Part shown: positions 17,206 through 26,116 of the stretch, in pieces | Layout of the letters: each line of letters starts with the position of its first letter | Position numbering within the stretch: position 1 is the stretch's first letter | NCBI GenBank assembly: GCA_014237395.1 | Contig: JABZFP010000037.1 | Span: 18,649 to 82,648, forward strand | Direction: 5' to 3' | Length of the DNA stretch: 64,000 nt | Origin: Desulfobacteraceae bacterium | GTDB lineage: Bacteria > Desulfobacterota > Desulfobacteria > Desulfobacterales > UBA5852 | Notes under the pieces: generated by a model | What the model was told of the DNA's origin: nothing | Database searches by the model: none | What the model saw: the letters and a program-made list of their open reading frames with translations, nothing else | Translations under genes and position numbers: made by a program

Positions 17206-18024
17206 CTAGCGTTTCTTGTAGATTGCAGGCTTCATATAGGTAAAATCATGGCGAATCCCCGACAAGCCTTCGGAATGTCCGACGAACAGATAGCCGCCGG
17301 TATCAAGCAAGTCCCAGAACCGGTTGACCAGTCGCTGCTGGGTCGGGCGGTCGAAATAAATCATGACATTCCGGCAGAAAATGACATTGAAGGGGCCTTT
17401 CATGGGCCACGCCTGCATCAGATTCAACGGGGCCAGCCGCACCAGTTTGCGCAGTTCCGAACGCACGCGATAGCGTTGTTCCGTGCCATCCAGGGTACGT
17501 TTAAAATATTTTTGGACATAGGCCTGCGGAATGCCGTCCAAACGCTCTTTGGAATAGATGCCCTTCCTTGCGGTTTCGAGCATCTGGTTGGAAATATCGG
17601 TCGAAAGAATCAGAGCATCCTTTTGATCGATCGCCGGAATTGCTTCACGCAACACCATGGCCAGTGTATACGGTTCCTCTCCCGAGGAGCAGGCGGCACT
17701 CCAGAACCGCAACCGACGGTGCGTAAAGGCGGGCAGGATCTCCTCGGTCAGATAATCGAAATGGGCCGACTCGCGAAAGAAGCTGGTTTTATTGGTCGTC
17801 ATGACATCGATCAATGTGTCGATCTCATCCCGCCCCTTATCGCTGCTGATCAAATCCATGTATTCCTTCACACTGCGGATCTGCAAGGCCCGGAGGCGCT
17901 TCAGAAGACGGGCGCGAACCAGCGCTTCTTTTCCGGATTTCAGGCTGATGCCGCACTGGTCATAGATGATCCGGCTGATTTCCTGGAATTGACTTCGATC
18001 GAGTTCGGCCGTCAATAACGTCAT
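17206..18024 (-). CDS. cheR: Chemoreceptor methyltransferase CheR
   Basis: 272 aa. Transfers methyl groups from S-adenosylmethionine to receptor glutamates. The N-terminal helical domain (~1-75) precedes the Rossmann domain with 'FWSAACSSGEEPYTLAM' (SAM-binding loop), 'ILSTDISNQML' and 'NVIFCRNVMIYFD', all CheR signatures. Full length for the family. It lies between cheA and cheD with short gaps. Confidence 0.95.
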   Translation of the reverse strand: MTLLTAELDRSQFQEISRIIYDQCGISLKSGKEALVRARLLKRLRALQIRSVKEYMDLISSDKGRDEIDTLIDVMTTNKTSFFRESAHFDYLTEEILPAFTHRRLRFWSAACSSGEEPYTLAMVLREAIPAIDQKDALILSTDISNQMLETARKGIYSKERLDGIPQAYVQKYFKRTLDGTEQRYRVRSELRKLVRLAPLNLMQAWPMKGPFNVIFCRNVMIYFDRPTQQRLVNRFWDLLDTGGYLFVGHSEGLSGIRHDFTYMKPAIYKKR

Positions 18025-18057
18025 GGTTCTGTTCTCTCCGTTTCAGACAAGGCAATC

Positions 18058-20796
18058 TTATGCAACGGCTTGCAGCGGCGGCAGTTCAATCTGGCGTTTG
18101 TCTTTGGACCCGTCATGGCCGTCACGGCTGGCATAGCGCATCAGGCTCCCCACATCCAGGATCAGGCCGACGCGACCGTTCGGCATGATGGCACTGCCGG
18201 ATATGCCCGGAATATGGCGCATGGTTTCACCCAGGGTTTTGATCACGACCTGTTGCCGGCCAATCAATTCGTGAATCACCAGTCCGGCCTTGTGATGCTC
18301 ATCTTCAACGATAACCACCAGCATGTGATCGTCGTCCACGTCCTCTCCCCCCAGGCCGTAAAGATCGACCAGCCGGACCAAAGGAATGAGTTTGCCTTGC
18401 ACCGCTATCATTTCACCGCGGCCGTAAACCGTTGAAACATCTTCCGGCTCCGGTTTAATCGATTTGATAATGGAAACGGTTGGGATGACGTAGGTTTCTT
18501 CCCCGACCCGCACCACCATGCCGTCGATGATGGCCAGCGTCAGCGGCAGTCCCATCTTAAAGGTGCTGCCGACCCCTTTGACCGAATGGATCTCGACCTG
18601 ACCGCGAAGGGATTCGATATTTTTGCGAACAACGTCCATGCCCACACCGCGCCCCGACACGTCGGTTACGACCGCAGCCGTGGAGAACCCCGGCTCGAAG
18701 ACCAGATTGAAAATTTCCCGGTCGCTCAGTGCCGCTCCGTCACTGATCAATCCATTTTGAATCGCTTTCTTCAGGATGACGTCCCGATCGAGACCTTTGC
18801 CGTCGTCTTGAATTTCCACCACCACGTTGCCGGCTGAATGGTAGGCAGCCAATTTGACCTGTCCGGTCTCGTTTTTACCCTTCTCCTGACGCATCTCGGG
18901 AGACTCGATGCCGTGATCGACCGCATTGCGAATCATGTGAACCAGGGGATCGTTGATGACGTCCACAAGGTTGCGATCGATTTCCGTTTCTTCCCCCTCG
19001 GTAATCAGGTGAACTTGTTTGCCGGTCTTGCGGGCCACATCCCGCACCAGGCGGGTCATTTTGCTGAACGTCGCTTTGAGCGGCACCATCCGAAGCGACA
19101 TGCTCATATCCTGGAGCTCACGCACGATTTTGGTCGTATGGCTTATTTTCTTGATCAGATCATGGTTGTTGCCATTGATCACGGTATCGTCCTGGGCCAC
19201 CATGGAGTGCGCAATCACCAGCTCACCAACCATGTCGATCAGGCGATCCAAGCGACTGGTACTGACCCGTACCGAGCTGTCCACGACATTCTGCGGATTC
19301 TTGATGCGCTGCTGGGCCCTGAGGGCCTGCCCGACATCCTTAGCCGAGGCCTGATGCGTCCGAACCATTTTTACACCGATGGGGTCCGCACCGTCTTCCC
19401 GGGCCGCCTGTTCGATCTGCTCGCGGGTCGCCGTGCCTTGCGCCACCAGGATGTCGCCGACCCGGGGAGATGTAACCGCCGATTCGACATCCTCACGCGT
19501 TACTTTTCCCTGAGCCACAAGCAGGTCTCCGACCCGAGGCGCGGCAGCATCATGGCTGTCCTCGGAAACGCCGGCCGCTTCCGGTGCAGATAATATTTTC
19601 AGGAGCTCGTTGTACCCCGCCGGTTTCATCAGCGGACCACCGCCAAGCGCTTCCTGAACACTTTCGATGAGCGCCTTGAGCATGTCCAGTGCGCGCAGAG
19701 ACAAGTCGGCGTACCCGCCCGTATAGCGGATTTCGCGGTCCCGTACCCGGCTCAAAAGGCTTTCGGCATGGTGTCCCATGTCGGCAATAATGGCCAGCTC
19801 GAGAAAGGCCGAGGTTCCCTTGATCGTATGAAAGGCCCTGAACACCATGCCGACCGCATCCATGTCGTCCGGATCGGTTTCAAGTTTGAGCAAGGCCTCT
19901 TCGGCTTGCGCAATCAGATCACTGCCTTCTTCGATAAACTCACCGATCAATTCAAAGTCCGGATCCTCCGGCATACAATCCGCGGCATCCTCCCCCGAGA
20001 CATCACTGGCGCCGGTCATTTCGGTGTCACACGGCTTTTCGGCGGCGGGGGCTGAAGGCGCCGGTGCCGCTTCCAGCGTCTCTTGCAATTCGCCGTCCGG
20101 CTCCGTCTGTGGTGCCATCGCAGCCGCCTCAAACTTGGTTCCATCAATTAAAAGATCCATCGCGGATTGAAGGCTTTGCCCGAAGGTTTCGGCAAACGCT
20201 TCCGAAAAGGGGTGGCCGTTTTCCAGCATTTCCGACAACCGGGTCCGGGCTTCCCGCAGCTGCAATTGAACCGCCTCCGGGTAGTCTTCTGCGGCGCTGA
20301 TTCTCTCCAAAGCCGTATGGACGGCCTGCCATTCCATGCGGTTGTCCCCATCGATCTGAACCAGCATGGCTGCGAGGTCGTCTAAGGTAACCGGGGCCTC
20401 GGCCATCACCGAATCATTCCGAGGCGGGTGTTCCGTCACCTCCGTCACCCCAACGTTGTGCAACAGGTCTTCCAGTGTATCGACCGCCTGCTGAACGATC
20501 GCCTTACGATCAGGTCCGCTCTCCAGGTAATGCACGGCCGCCGCAAAGCCATCTGCAAGGCCGTCGATGAGTGCCAGATAATCGCTTAGCGACTTCTGGG
20601 CGATGGCTTCGATCCCTCTTCGGCACTGTGACAGCAACCCCAGCAATGGCTTCATCTGCTTGGGAATCTCCGCCTCCACCATCGCCAGCTGCTTGGCGAA
20701 ACCACTCCAGGCTTCGCGATCATTCAGACTGAGGCTGTCAAGATTCTCAACAAATTGGTTCAACTGCGGAATGACTTTAGATCCTGTTTTGGTCAT
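18058..20796 (-). CDS. cheA: Chemotaxis histidine kinase CheA, enlarged N-terminus with tandem repeats
   Basis: 912 aa, longer than the usual ~650-700. An N-terminal helical region (~1-230) of unknown function precedes an HPt domain with the phospho-acceptor in AFHTIKGTSAF (H323). Residues 421-496 hold short repeats: RVGDLLVAQGKVTREDVESA (421-440), RVGDILVAQGTATREQIEQA (445-464) and a degenerate third (472-496). These resemble the RLGxxL...G MshEN motif of c-di-GMP-binding domains. Dimerisation (~505-575), ATPase (N-box HMIRNAVDHG at 620-629) and a C-terminal CheW-like domain follow. The ribosome-binding site is weak. Confidence 0.93.
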   Translation of the reverse strand: MTKTGSKVIPQLNQFVENLDSLSLNDREAWSGFAKQLAMVEAEIPKQMKPLLGLLSQCRRGIEAIAQKSLSDYLALIDGLADGFAAAVHYLESGPDRKAIVQQAVDTLEDLLHNVGVTEVTEHPPRNDSVMAEAPVTLDDLAAMLVQIDGDNRMEWQAVHTALERISAAEDYPEAVQLQLREARTRLSEMLENGHPFSEAFAETFGQSLQSAMDLLIDGTKFEAAAMAPQTEPDGELQETLEAAPAPSAPAAEKPCDTEMTGASDVSGEDAADCMPEDPDFELIGEFIEEGSDLIAQAEEALLKLETDPDDMDAVGMVFRAFHTIKGTSAFLELAIIADMGHHAESLLSRVRDREIRYTGGYADLSLRALDMLKALIESVQEALGGGPLMKPAGYNELLKILSAPEAAGVSEDSHDAAAPRVGDLLVAQGKVTREDVESAVTSPRVGDILVAQGTATREQIEQAAREDGADPIGVKMVRTHQASAKDVGQALRAQQRIKNPQNVVDSSVRVSTSRLDRLIDMVGELVIAHSMVAQDDTVINGNNHDLIKKISHTTKIVRELQDMSMSLRMVPLKATFSKMTRLVRDVARKTGKQVHLITEGEETEIDRNLVDVINDPLVHMIRNAVDHGIESPEMRQEKGKNETGQVKLAAYHSAGNVVVEIQDDGKGLDRDVILKKAIQNGLISDGAALSDREIFNLVFEPGFSTAAVVTDVSGRGVGMDVVRKNIESLRGQVEIHSVKGVGSTFKMGLPLTLAIIDGMVVRVGEETYVIPTVSIIKSIKPEPEDVSTVYGRGEMIAVQGKLIPLVRLVDLYGLGGEDVDDDHMLVVIVEDEHHKAGLVIHELIGRQQVVIKTLGETMRHIPGISGSAIMPNGRVGLILDVGSLMRYASRDGHDGSKDKRQIELPPLQAVA

Positions 20797-20845
20797 GATT
20801 ATCGGCCCAAATCTATGTCTGAGTTATAAGAAAATAGCGCTGAAT

Positions 20846-21358
20846 TCATACCGCTCCCGATAGCATCCGGCCAATTCGACCCTCACTTTGGAAGCGGCCG
20901 GACGCGTGGTAAACCTGGTTCGGGTGCGAGAGGGTTGTCAGGAGCTTGATGGAACCATTCACAAACTGAAGCGCCTGGAGACAAAGCGAACGATTTCGTT
21001 CGGATTCGACTTGAATCTCATCGATCAACGCTTGCAATTGTTTCCCGCGGTGTATCGTCTCCGCAGCGAACGGCGCGTCAATCTGCTCGCTTAAACGGGT
21101 AATCGTCAGAGGCTCTGATGCCATTCCAAGCCGTTCGGCGATGTCATCGCAGACTTGCCGCCGTTTAAGTTCTTCGTTACGAATTTTTTGAAGAAGGCCT
21201 TCTTTTTCCATGACGACGGCGTTGAGTTCTTCAAGCTCGGACGATAGAATGGCATGTCGTTCGACAAGGAAAAGATCCAACAGTTTGCGATAGAGATTCA
21301 GTTGTCGGTCAATGCAATCGTTGAGAGACTTCAGCAAGGTTTCCATTCCATTCTCCAT
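20846..21358 (-). CDS. flgN: FlgN-family flagellar export chaperone
   Basis: 170 aa. All-helical with heptad-like Leu/Glu/Arg/Lys repeats across residues 5-145, typical of FlgN, the chaperone of FlgK and FlgL. Motifs include 'ELEELNAVVMEKEGLLQKI' and the conserved tail 'VNGSIKLLTTL' (~130-140). It follows flgM directly, the standard flgM-flgN pair, and its presumed clients flgK and flgL lie downstream in the same run. Sequence conservation in this family is low, so the call rests partly on position. Confidence 0.78.
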   Translation of the reverse strand: MENGMETLLKSLNDCIDRQLNLYRKLLDLFLVERHAILSSELEELNAVVMEKEGLLQKIRNEELKRRQVCDDIAERLGMASEPLTITRLSEQIDAPFAAETIHRGKQLQALIDEIQVESERNRSLCLQALQFVNGSIKLLTTLSHPNQVYHASGRFQSEGRIGRMLSGAV

Positions 21359-21390
21359 GCAAATCGGAGCATCGCAAACCGCTTTGACCT

Positions 21391-21705
21391 TTAATTAAAA
21401 AAATCATTGTTGAGCGCCATATCCCGCATCATGCGCTCTGCGATTTGATTGCCGTCGATTTTATAGACGCCCTTGTCGATCTGGAGGCGCAGGTTCGCCA
21501 CCTTGGGCTCGTTAACGTCCGGTAATTCATCCAGCAGTTGTCGGGCCTCCTGGATTTCCCGGGCCTTGGGGGAGAGGACCACTTTATCCACCGGCGCGCT
21601 GTCACCGGACACGACCGATGATTGCTCCTGGGCGCCGGGGGCATCTTTGGTTCTCTGGGCATAGGCCTCAAAATTGATGTGGACACTGCTGTCGTTGATT
21701 TTCAT
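21391..21705 (-). CDS. flgM: Anti-sigma-28 factor FlgM
   Basis: 104 aa. Binds and inhibits FliA until exported through the completed hook. The C-terminal half shows the FlgM core: 'DKVVLSPKAREIQEARQLLDELPDVNEPKVANLRLQ', then 'IDKGVYKIDGNQIAERMM', with the expected helical sigma-binding segments. The start is the ATG preceded by GGAGG six bases upstream; a longer frame to 21813 crosses the leader hairpin and is rejected. A sigma-28-like promoter lies about 120 bp upstream. Confidence 0.92.
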   Translation of the reverse strand: MKINDSSVHINFEAYAQRTKDAPGAQEQSSVVSGDSAPVDKVVLSPKAREIQEARQLLDELPDVNEPKVANLRLQIDKGVYKIDGNQIAERMMRDMALNNDFFN

Positions 21706-21775
21706 ACATGGCCTCCAGCTGTGGATCCGTAAAAAGTCAATGGATCCGAGGACTAAGGGTTCTGATCGGCGGCAT

Positions 21776-21810
21776 CTTCCGCACATGACGGTCACCGCCG
21801 TCATCGGAAG
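21776..21810 (-). promoter_or_regulatory. Hairpin in the flgM leader
   Basis: CTTCCG (21776-21781) pairs with CGGAAG (21805-21810), and inside it ATGACGG (21785-21791) pairs with CCGTCAT (21798-21804) around a 6-base loop, with a 3-base bulge. No T-run follows. The hairpin lies between the sigma-28-like promoter and the flgM ribosome-binding site, where it could control read-through from flgJ or flgM translation. Confidence 0.45.
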
Positions 21811-21830
21811 CATCTAAATCCGCAAGGTGA

Positions 21831-21858
21831 TTATCGGTCACCCTCCGCTGGAGCTTTA
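21831..21858 (-). promoter_or_regulatory. Sigma-28 (FliA) promoter upstream of flgM
   Basis: On the minus strand the -35 is TAAAGCT and the -10 ACCGATAA, with 16 bases between TAAA and the -10; the enteric consensus is TAAA-N15-GCCGATAA. It lies at the very 3' end of the flgJ region, about 120 bp before flgM. FliA-driven flgM is a known feedback arrangement in other bacteria. Confidence 0.6.
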
Positions 21859-21866
21859 GGTATTTA

Positions 21867-22226
21867 TCAATACCGCGTTTTGATGACAGGTTCTGTGGTG
21901 GCATAGCCCGCCAATTTGTTTCGCATCTGATTGGCCAAGCCAATGCCGCTCTGACCATGGGCCATGTTTTCGGCAACGTGCTGATCGAGCATCGAAGTAT
22001 AAATTTCCTCGGCGCGGCCGCCGTTGAACAACTCCGACTCCGGCACGCTGGCTCGCATGGTTTTGAAAAGCTGCTGCACAAAGATGGCCTCAAAGTCACC
22101 ACACGCTTTGTCCAAACGGTCACGGTCTTTCGATGCGGCCACGGTGTTGTGCCCTTTTACCTGGCTACCGCTGCGGATTTCGTTGATCATTCCCGCCGAT
22201 GGCAAAGCACGCAAGATGTCATCCAT
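21867..22226 (-). CDS. flgJ: Rod-binding protein FlgJ (N-terminal domain only)
   Basis: 119 aa, against ~310 in enterics. It contains the rod-binding domain: 'LDKACGDFEAIFVQQLFKTMRASVP', 'IYTSMLDQHVAENMAHGQSGIGLANQM'. The C-terminal muramidase domain of enteric FlgJ is absent, so this protein acts as rod cap or scaffold only. A separate lytic transglycosylase with its own sigma-54 promoter at 53526 is a plausible partner. It follows flgI after a repeat-containing gap. Confidence 0.9.
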   Translation of the reverse strand: MDDILRALPSAGMINEIRSGSQVKGHNTVAASKDRDRLDKACGDFEAIFVQQLFKTMRASVPESELFNGGRAEEIYTSMLDQHVAENMAHGQSGIGLANQMRNKLAGYATTEPVIKTRY

Positions 22227-22253
22227 CGTTTCACCTCGTTAGTGCCCATCCAG

Positions 22254-22367
22254 AAATCGGCAAATTTGGTTGAGATCAAGGCGCGCAAAAAATTTAACCG
22301 CAGGCATATGGTTGATATTCTGAGGATTGAATTTTTCGTGCAACGCCGATATCGGGCAAATTGGTCA
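22254..22367. repeat. Imperfect-palindromic dispersed repeat, copy A
   Basis: The segment between flgJ and flgI has arms around 22262-22286 and 22339-22363. GAGATCAAGGC in the left arm and ACGCCGATATCGG in the right arm match, in order and spacing, the same blocks in the element at 54459-54605. The arms themselves are partly reverse complementary (AATTTG...GA-ATC...GCG). It looks like a diverged non-coding repeat inserted inside the flg operon. Confidence 0.5.
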
Positions 22368-22385
22368 TTTATGGATGGACACTCG

Positions 22386-23525
22386 TTATATGATTTGCAG
22401 TTCGGCCTGAAGCGCACCTGCCGCCTTCAGCGCCTGGAAAATGGCGATCAAATCGCGGGGAGACACCCCCAGCGCATTCAATGCCCGGACAACCTCCCCG
22501 ATGCTGACGCCGGACTCCACGAGAAACAGCGGATTGCTGCCTTCCTGGACGACCAAGTCGCGATCCGACGTCACGACGGTCTGCCCTCCGCGGGAAAATG
22601 GCAACGGCTGTGACACATTATCCTGTCGATTGACTTGAATGCTCAAGTTACCGTGGGCAATGGCGATCGTAGCGATACGCACGTTTTCGCCCATGATGAC
22701 GGTCCCCGTGCGCTCGTTGATAATGATCTTGGACACCATATCCGGGGTAACACCGATGTTCTCGATCAACGCCACTAATTCCACGCTGCGCCCCCGGTAC
22801 AGGTCCGGCACTTTCACCTCGATGGTTCCCGCATCCGGCGCACTTGCCAGGGCGTCGCCAAAAGCGGCGTTGATGGCCTGCGCCATCCGTGTTGCCGTTG
22901 TGAAATCCGGGGCATGCAGCGCCAATGTCAGCAGTTCGCGTTCGTTGAAGTTGTTGGCGATTTCACGTTCGATCAAAGCGCCGCCGACAATGTTCGCGAC
23001 GGTGGGAAAGTTTTTCTGGACGCCGGTGCCGGTGCCCTTGCCGTAGGAAAACCCGCCCGTGCTGACGGGCCCCTGAGCCACGGCGTAGACCTTGCCGTCC
23101 GCGCCCTTGAGAGGCGTCAGCAACAGCGTCCCCCCCTGCAGATTTTTCGCATCGCCGATGGAATTGACCAATACGTCGATCCGGCTGCCGGTGCGGGCAA
23201 AGGGCGGCAAATCCGCCGTAATCATCACGGCCGCCACGTTTTTGACTTTCAAGTCATCGGGATCGATGGTGACCCCCATCTTTTCCAGCATGCTGGCAAG
23301 CGATTGCACCGTAAACAGGGATTTGTTGCCATCGCCCGAGCCATCCAGCCCCACCACCAGGCCATAACCGAAAAGCTGGTTTTGGCGAACCCCACGGATA
23401 TTGGCAATATCCTTGATGCGCGCCGCATGGGCCGCGTCTGAACCGACAGCCACCAGCAGAATCCCAAGGCAGATCACTGCCAGGATACGGATTTTCCATT
23501 GAGAAGGGTATCTTACATCCATCAT
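22386..23525 (-). CDS. flgI: Flagellar P-ring protein
   Basis: 379 aa. Forms the periplasmic P ring around the rod. A Sec signal peptide is seen at 1-~34 (AVICLGILLVAVGSDAAHA|A). Conserved blocks: 'RIKDIANIRGVRQNQLFGYGLVVGLDGSGD', 'AVMITADLPPFARTGSRIDVLVNS' and the C-terminal 'SPRDLIAIFQALKAAGALQAELQII'. Full length. An AGAGG ribosome-binding site precedes tandem ATGs. Its presence with flgH indicates a Gram-negative envelope. Confidence 0.97.
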   Translation of the reverse strand: MMDVRYPSQWKIRILAVICLGILLVAVGSDAAHAARIKDIANIRGVRQNQLFGYGLVVGLDGSGDGNKSLFTVQSLASMLEKMGVTIDPDDLKVKNVAAVMITADLPPFARTGSRIDVLVNSIGDAKNLQGGTLLLTPLKGADGKVYAVAQGPVSTGGFSYGKGTGTGVQKNFPTVANIVGGALIEREIANNFNERELLTLALHAPDFTTATRMAQAINAAFGDALASAPDAGTIEVKVPDLYRGRSVELVALIENIGVTPDMVSKIIINERTGTVIMGENVRIATIAIAHGNLSIQVNRQDNVSQPLPFSRGGQTVVTSDRDLVVQEGSNPLFLVESGVSIGEVVRALNALGVSPRDLIAIFQALKAAGALQAELQII

Positions 23526-23556
23526 AAGCCTCTACCGCGTCAAATGTCTTAGGCCA

Positions 23557-24267
23557 TTAAAACGGCCAAACCGTGTTCAGGGCATTGGCAATCCAGCCCG
23601 GGCGCTGCCGGTCGTCCACGATACCGGCGCCACTGTAGGCGATACGGGCATCCGCCACGAAGTTGGACAGAACGATATTGTCTTCGGAAATGTCCCGCGG
23701 CCGCACGACGCCGTAGATCGTCATGATCTGTTTCTCATTGTTGACCATGATTTCACGGGAACCGATAATCTTCAGGTTGCGGTTGGGCAGCACCTCCACC
23801 ACGCGGGCCGTGATATAGGCATCCAGTCTGCCGCTGCGTGAGGTGCTGCCGGAGCCTTCGAATCCGCTTTCGATCTCGCCGCTGACGGAAAGGTTCTGCA
23901 GCGTATTGGTTTTGACACCGAAGAGTTCGCTGATGCCGGCACTGAGGGAAGATTCACGATCCGTGGAGGTGTCGGCGCTGTTGGAAGCGCTCGATGATTC
24001 GGCGACCTTGATCGTGATCACGTCACCGGCACGACGGGCCTTGGGATCACTGAACAAATCCCCGAAGCCGACATTCTCGGACCAGAGGGACATGTCGTCC
24101 GCCTGCGTTTGCTGCACCGGCATGGGCGGCGGCGGCGCCACCGTTACCGGATTCTCACTGACCATGGCGCCCCCGTAGGGTGTCGCACAGCCCGCAAGAA
24201 AAAGGGCCGCTACCACCCCTATGCCGACGGTCATTATCCATGGACGAAATTGCATTTGCGTCATCAT
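23557..24267 (-). CDS. flgH: Flagellar L-ring lipoprotein
   Basis: 236 aa. Outer-membrane ring subunit. The lipoprotein signal peptide ends in lipobox LAGC (Cys27), followed by 'LWSENVGFGDLFSDPKARRAGDVITIKVAESSSASNSADTSTDR', the FlgH core, and C-terminal 'VVRPRDISEDNIVLSNFVADARIAYSGAG'. Full length. It lies between flgA and flgI with 10-30 bp gaps. Confidence 0.96.
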   Translation of the reverse strand: MMTQMQFRPWIMTVGIGVVAALFLAGCATPYGGAMVSENPVTVAPPPPMPVQQTQADDMSLWSENVGFGDLFSDPKARRAGDVITIKVAESSSASNSADTSTDRESSLSAGISELFGVKTNTLQNLSVSGEIESGFEGSGSTSRSGRLDAYITARVVEVLPNRNLKIIGSREIMVNNEKQIMTIYGVVRPRDISEDNIVLSNFVADARIAYSGAGIVDDRQRPGWIANALNTVWPF

Positions 24268-24277
24268 GAGATCCTTT

Positions 24278-25294
24278 CTAAAATTCCACCTGGACGGTTC
24301 GGCTATCGATCACACGGGCAAAAAGCGTTTTATTGGAATCCAAGTTCACGACTTTGATGCGTTCGCCGACTTTTCCGGTATGTTGAACTTCTCCGAGGGT
24401 CGTGATGCGCAATCCACCGGATGCCGCAATAATGATGACCCTGTCGCCCCTCTGCACCGCCGGCGGGTATTCCAGCTGATCTTTCCGCAGCACCGTCCGG
24501 GGTCCGATGGTGCGGCGGGCACGCTGACCGTTAATCTCCTCAAAATCGAATACCGTATTGGCCGGAAGATCGGCGACGTCCATGGTCTGCATCATAAGAT
24601 CTTCCGCTTGAATCAATTCATAGCGCGCAATGGGCCGCCGGGTTACGGGCACCTCTTTCAGCAACGTGACCGTAGCCGTTGCCGTCAGACGTTTGACCGG
24701 GTGGCCGTTTTTACTGAAAAAAATATTTAACGGCAGGGTGCCGGACGGCCGGCTCTGTTGCAGATAGTGAATTTCATGCTGGATATCACCCGTCGGCAGC
24801 AGGATGTCGCCGGGAATACGAACCGCCGTAATCGTCATTTCGGCACCGGTAAACGGTGGATGGGCGGTGATGTGGGCCCGTACCATCATCTCCATATCTT
24901 CAGCCGATAGCTTTACGGCGCGGCGCGACAGGGTTATTTTCTCCGGTACATTCATCGTCATCAAAGCGGGGTCATAACCGGCTTGACGCAGCCGTAGAAA
25001 AAGGTAGTCACGACTGATGGTGCGCGAATGCCCGACCACAGGAGCGCGCCCGATTTTGACGGCCTGCAATTGTTGCGTCAGGAGCTGATCCGCGCCGGTC
25101 AGTTTGGCCAGATCCCCCAAAACCACATCCGCATCGTCGATGGCAACCGCTTCCGGAATCGTTACCACGATCGGCACGGCCCCCAAACCGGTGTTTACCC
25201 AACCCAACAACAGCACCCCTGCCATCAAGACCGTTAAGAGAGCGCTACCTGACTGCCGCCCACTGAATCGCGTTGTTTTCGCCACCCTTCTCAC
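24278..25294 (-). CDS. flgA: Flagellar P-ring assembly chaperone FlgA
   Basis: 338 aa, longer than enteric FlgA (~220). A signal peptide or anchor lies at about 15-39 (ALLTVLMAGVLLLGWVNTGLG). The C-terminal SAF/ChapFlgA region (~205-338) includes 'YELIQAEDLMMQTMDVADLPANTVFDFEEINGQRARRTIGPRTVLRKDQLE' and ends 'GERIKVVNLDSNKTLFARVIDSRTVQVEF', the family signature. Works in the periplasm on FlgI, encoded two genes away. The N-terminal half (40-200) is less conserved. Confidence 0.92.
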   Translation of the reverse strand: MRRVAKTTRFSGRQSGSALLTVLMAGVLLLGWVNTGLGAVPIVVTIPEAVAIDDADVVLGDLAKLTGADQLLTQQLQAVKIGRAPVVGHSRTISRDYLFLRLRQAGYDPALMTMNVPEKITLSRRAVKLSAEDMEMMVRAHITAHPPFTGAEMTITAVRIPGDILLPTGDIQHEIHYLQQSRPSGTLPLNIFFSKNGHPVKRLTATATVTLLKEVPVTRRPIARYELIQAEDLMMQTMDVADLPANTVFDFEEINGQRARRTIGPRTVLRKDQLEYPPAVQRGDRVIIIAASGGLRITTLGEVQHTGKVGERIKVVNLDSNKTLFARVIDSRTVQVEF

Positions 25295-25300
25295 CCATTC

Positions 25301-26089
25301 CTATCGTTTGACATTATTGGCCTGCTGAAGCATGTCGTCCGCCGCTTGAATGGTTTTGCTGTTGATCTCATAAGCGCGTTGGGCCGTGATCATTTTCACC
25401 ATTTCGTCCACCACACTGACGTTGGACATTTCCAGAAAGCCCTGCGCCAACGTTCCCAATCCGTCTTCCCCGGCGGTTCCGACGATGGCATCGCCGGAAG
25501 CATTGGTCGGCAGGTAGAGATTACGCCCGATGCTGTGCAGACCCGCCGGATTGACAAAGCGCGCCACGGTGATCGTTCCGATCTCGGTGGGGGCGCTGCT
25601 TCCTGGCTGCAGGACCGAAACGGTGCCGTCAAGCCCGATGGACAGCGAGATACTGTCGCTGGGAATGGTGATTTCAGGTTCCATCACAAACCCGTCGGAC
25701 GTCACGATCCGACCGTCGCGATCCATTTTAAAGGCGCCGTCGCGCGAATAGGCGGTTTCGCCATTCGGTTGAAGAATTTGGAAAAAACCTTCGCCTTCAA
25801 TGGCGATATCCAACTCGTTTTTGGTCTGCTGGAAATCGCCCTGGGTAAATATTTTGTGACTGGCAACCGGTCGACTGCCGTGGCCGACCTGAATGCCGGT
25901 GGGCACATCACTGTTTTCGGAGGACGACGTTCCGGCCTGACGCAGGGTCTCATAGAGAAGATCCTGAAAATCCGCCCGGCTGGATTTAAAACCGGTGGTG
26001 TTCACATTGGCCAGGTTGTTGGAGATGACATCAATATTGAGCGACTGTGACTTCATTCCGGACGCTGCGGTCCATAAACTGCGAATCAT
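25301..26089 (-). CDS. flgG: Flagellar distal rod protein
   Basis: 262 aa. The N-terminal axial motif is 'SLNIDVISNNLANVNTTGFKSSRADFQDLLYETLRQAG', the last part being specific for FlgG; the C-terminus is 'SVVDEMVKMITAQRAYEINSKTIQAADDMLQQANN'. Length is the family norm. It is exported by the flagellar type III apparatus and lacks a Sec signal. It follows flgF by 27 bp. Confidence 0.97.
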   Translation of the reverse strand: MIRSLWTAASGMKSQSLNIDVISNNLANVNTTGFKSSRADFQDLLYETLRQAGTSSSENSDVPTGIQVGHGSRPVASHKIFTQGDFQQTKNELDIAIEGEGFFQILQPNGETAYSRDGAFKMDRDGRIVTSDGFVMEPEITIPSDSISLSIGLDGTVSVLQPGSSAPTEIGTITVARFVNPAGLHSIGRNLYLPTNASGDAIVGTAGEDGLGTLAQGFLEMSNVSVVDEMVKMITAQRAYEINSKTIQAADDMLQQANNVKR

Positions 26090-26116
26090 TTCGTTCTCCT
26101 TGGTTGCAAGAGGGCG

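Noticed and set aside
20799..20818. GCCGATAA with TAAC upstream on the minus strand at the cheA start, resembling a sigma-28 promoter
   Set aside because: The -10 box ends three bases before the cheA start codon, so transcription would begin inside the gene.
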